In this document: positions 5,203 to 6,426 of the stretch, in pieces
Numbering within the stretch: the first letter of the stretch is position 1
Layout: every line of letters starts with the position of its first letter
Source of the DNA: Vulcanococcus sp. SFB_649D_100_25
GTDB lineage: Bacteria; Cyanobacteriota; Cyanobacteriia; PCC-6307; Cyanobiaceae
DNA length: 6,426 bases
Assembly: GCA_030833825.1 (NCBI GenBank)
Contig: JAURGL010000096.1
Span: 1-6,426, forward strand
Direction of reading: 5' to 3'
Program-made: the position numbers and the translations under genes
The notes under the pieces: model-generated
What the model saw: only the letters and a program-made list of their open reading frames with translations
What the model was told of the DNA's origin: nothing
Databases searched by the model: none

Positions 5203-6297
5203 TCAGGCTTCGTCGAGGGCGGCCACACCGGGCAGAACCTTGCCTTCCAGCAGCTCAAGGCTGGCGCCACCACCGGTGGAGATATGGGACATCTTCTCGG
5301 CCAGGCCAGCCTTCTCCACAGCGGCCACGGAGTCACCGCCGCCGATGATCGTGCAGCAGCCCTTGCCGCTCAGGTCAGCCAGGGTGGTGGCGATGGCGTT
5401 GGTGCCAGCGGCGAAGGCGTCGAACTCGAACACGCCCATGGGGCCGTTCCAGATCACGGTCTTGCAGTCGGCCAGGGCCTCCTGGAACACCTTCACGGAA
5501 TCGGGGCCGATGTCGAGGCCCATCCAGCCGTCGGGGATGGCGTTCACATTGGCGATCTGGCTGTTGGCGTCAGGGGCGAAGTTGTCGGCCAGCACCACAT
5601 CGGTGGGCAAAAGGAACTGAACACCCTTGGCAGCGGCCTTGGCCTCGAGCTCCTTGGCCAGCTCCAGCTTGTCCTCTTCCACCAGGCTCTTGCCGACGGC
5701 CAGGCCGCGGGCCTTGTAGAAGGTGAAGATCATGCCGCCGCCGACAAGGATCTTGTCGCACTTGTCGAGCAGGGCCTCGAGCACGCCGATCTTGGAGCTC
5801 ACCTTGGAGCCACCCACGATCGCGGCCAGGGGACGCTTGGGCTCATCGATGGCGCCCTGCAGGTACTGCAGCTCCTTCTCCATCAGGTAGCCGGCCACGC
5901 TGGGGCTCAGGTACTGGGTCACGCCCTCGGTGGAGGCGTGGGCGCGGTGGGCGGCGCCGAAGGCGTCGTTCACATACACATCAGCCAGGGCTGCCAGCTG
6001 CTTGGCGAAGTCGCCCTCGTTCTTCTCTTCCTCGGCGAAGAAGCGCACGTTCTCCAGCAGCACCACGTCGCCCTCGGCCATGGCGGCCACCTTGGCTTCG
6101 GCGTCGGGGCCGATGCAGCTGTCGGTCTTCACCACGCTCTTGCCGAGCAGTTCGCTCAGGCGAGCGGCCACGGGGGTGAGGCGCATGCCCTCGTTCACCT
6201 GGCCCTTGGGACGGCCGAAGTGGGCCGAGAGGATCACCTTGGCGCCCTTGCCGGTGAGGTCGTTGATGGTGGGCAGGGCCGCGCGGATGCGGGTGTC
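5203..6297 (-). CDS. pgk: Phosphoglycerate kinase lacking its first ~38 residues, fused in frame to a PurE piece
   Basis: PGK interconverts 1,3-bisphosphoglycerate + ADP and 3-phosphoglycerate + ATP, in glycolysis and the Calvin cycle. From DTRIRAALPTIND onward about 364 residues match cyanobacterial PGK. Landmarks are SAHFGRPKG (phosphoglycerate binding), VLLENVRF, YVNDAFGAAHRAHAS, GGSKVSSKIGVLEAL, ILVGGGM, IWNGPMGVFEFD, the nucleotide-loop GGGDSVAAVEK, and HISTGGGASLELLEGKVLPG near the end. The C-terminus is complete (stop 5203-5205). What is missing is the N-terminal strand with the PGK signature RVDFNVPLD, whose Asp and Asn bind substrate. In its place, above about 6295-6300, is PurE sequence. 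As read, the protein would lack part of the active site. I take this as a contig-end chimera, with the true gene being about 402 residues. An intrinsic terminator follows the stop. The nearest ATG in the joined frame (6408) lies in the PurE part. Confidence 0.93.
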   Translation of the reverse strand, partial: DTRIRAALPTINDLTGKGAKVILSAHFGRPKGQVNEGMRLTPVAARLSELLGKSVVKTDSCIGPDAEAKVAAMAEGDVVLLENVRFFAEEEKNEGDFAKQLAALADVYVNDAFGAAHRAHASTEGVTQYLSPSVAGYLMEKELQYLQGAIDEPKRPLAAIVGGSKVSSKIGVLEALLDKCDKILVGGGMIFTFYKARGLAVGKSLVEEDKLELAKELEAKAAAKGVQFLLPTDVVLADNFAPDANSQIANVNAIPDGWMGLDIGPDSVKVFQEALADCKTVIWNGPMGVFEFDAFAAGTNAIATTLADLSGKGCCTIIGGGDSVAAVEKAGLAEKMSHISTGGGASLELLEGKVLPGVAALDEA

Positions 6298-6426
6298 TTC
6301 GTTGGCCAGGATCGAGGCTGCAAGAATGGCCGCGTTGGTCGCGCCCGCGACGCCGATGGCGAGCGTGGCGACGGGAATGCCGGCTGGCATCTGCACGATG
6401 GAGAGCAACGAGTCGAGGCCGTTCAG
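6298..6426 (-). CDS. purE: PurE C-terminal fragment (N5-CAIR mutase), fused to pgk
   Basis: PurE converts N5-CAIR to CAIR in purine synthesis. From the window edge inward the minus strand reads LNGLDSLLSIVQMPAG, then IPVATLAIGVAGATNAAIL, then AASILANED. The SIVQMP-GIPV-TLAIG-AGA-NAA pattern is the conserved C-terminal part of class I PurE. About 43 residues are seen, entering at the edge and lost at the pgk junction (6292-6300). The wording resembles proteobacterial PurE, and GCG and ACG codons (GTCGCGGGCGCGACC) are more frequent here than in the pgk part, hinting at another organism. The true protein would continue past ILANED for a further short tail. Confidence 0.88.

Noticed and set aside
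6298..6426. A novel bifunctional PurE-PGK enzyme
   Set aside because: The join removes the PGK substrate-binding N-terminus and lies at a contig edge; an artefact is the simpler reading.
1..6426. HIP1 (GCGATCGC) repeats, CRISPR array, tRNA or insertion sequence
   Set aside because: Only near-matches to HIP1 were seen (such as around 2347 and 5817). I found no regularly spaced repeats of CRISPR type, tRNA fold, or transposase.

Overview
The window looks like a picocyanobacterium (Synechococcus/Cyanobium type). Base composition is high GC, genes are tightly packed, and the PGK sequence and the MurG start are the cyanobacterial forms. Gene order is: murG start (-), a secreted unknown protein (+), a beta-hydroxyacid dehydrogenase (-), a secreted EF-hand protein (-), an OmpR-type response regulator (+), an EnvZ-type histidine kinase (+), a small secreted two-cysteine protein (+), and pgk (-). 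I assigned families by reading motifs; no database search was possible.

Layout. Positions 1-126 hold acidic, Trp/Pro-rich coding-like sequence on the + strand that does not belong to MurG. The MurG N-terminus (372 down to about 127) is cut there after about 82 residues. Positions 427-1161 encode an exported protein that meets the dehydrogenase gene (1996-1151) tail to tail with an 11-nt overlap. The EF-hand gene (2495-2010) lies just upstream of the dehydrogenase on the same strand. A 132-bp divergent spacer with a 20-bp palindrome separates it from an overlapping ompR-envZ pair (2628-4614). A 100-bp spacer follows, with two direct-repeat copies at exactly 22-bp period and a small hairpin, then the gene for a 136-residue exported protein (4715-5125). 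The pgk terminator (5152-5177) and pgk (5203 to about 6297) come last. The final ~127 bases are not PGK; they encode the C-terminal part of PurE, fused in frame.

How the genes may work together. The clearest functional unit is the OmpR/EnvZ pair, flanked by two exported proteins (EF-hand and two-Cys). The 22-bp-period repeat, phased at about 11 bp, is a candidate operator for an OmpR/PhoB-family regulator and lies upstream of the two-Cys gene. An envelope-stress or osmotic/ionic-response neighbourhood is a reasonable inference, not something shown by the sequence. murG, pgk and the dehydrogenase look like ordinary housekeeping or metabolic genes.

Caution. Both ends of the window change to unrelated coding sequence about 126-130 bases from the edge, which looks like an assembly or amplification artefact rather than biology. 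The apparent truncations of murG and pgk should not be read as gene loss.
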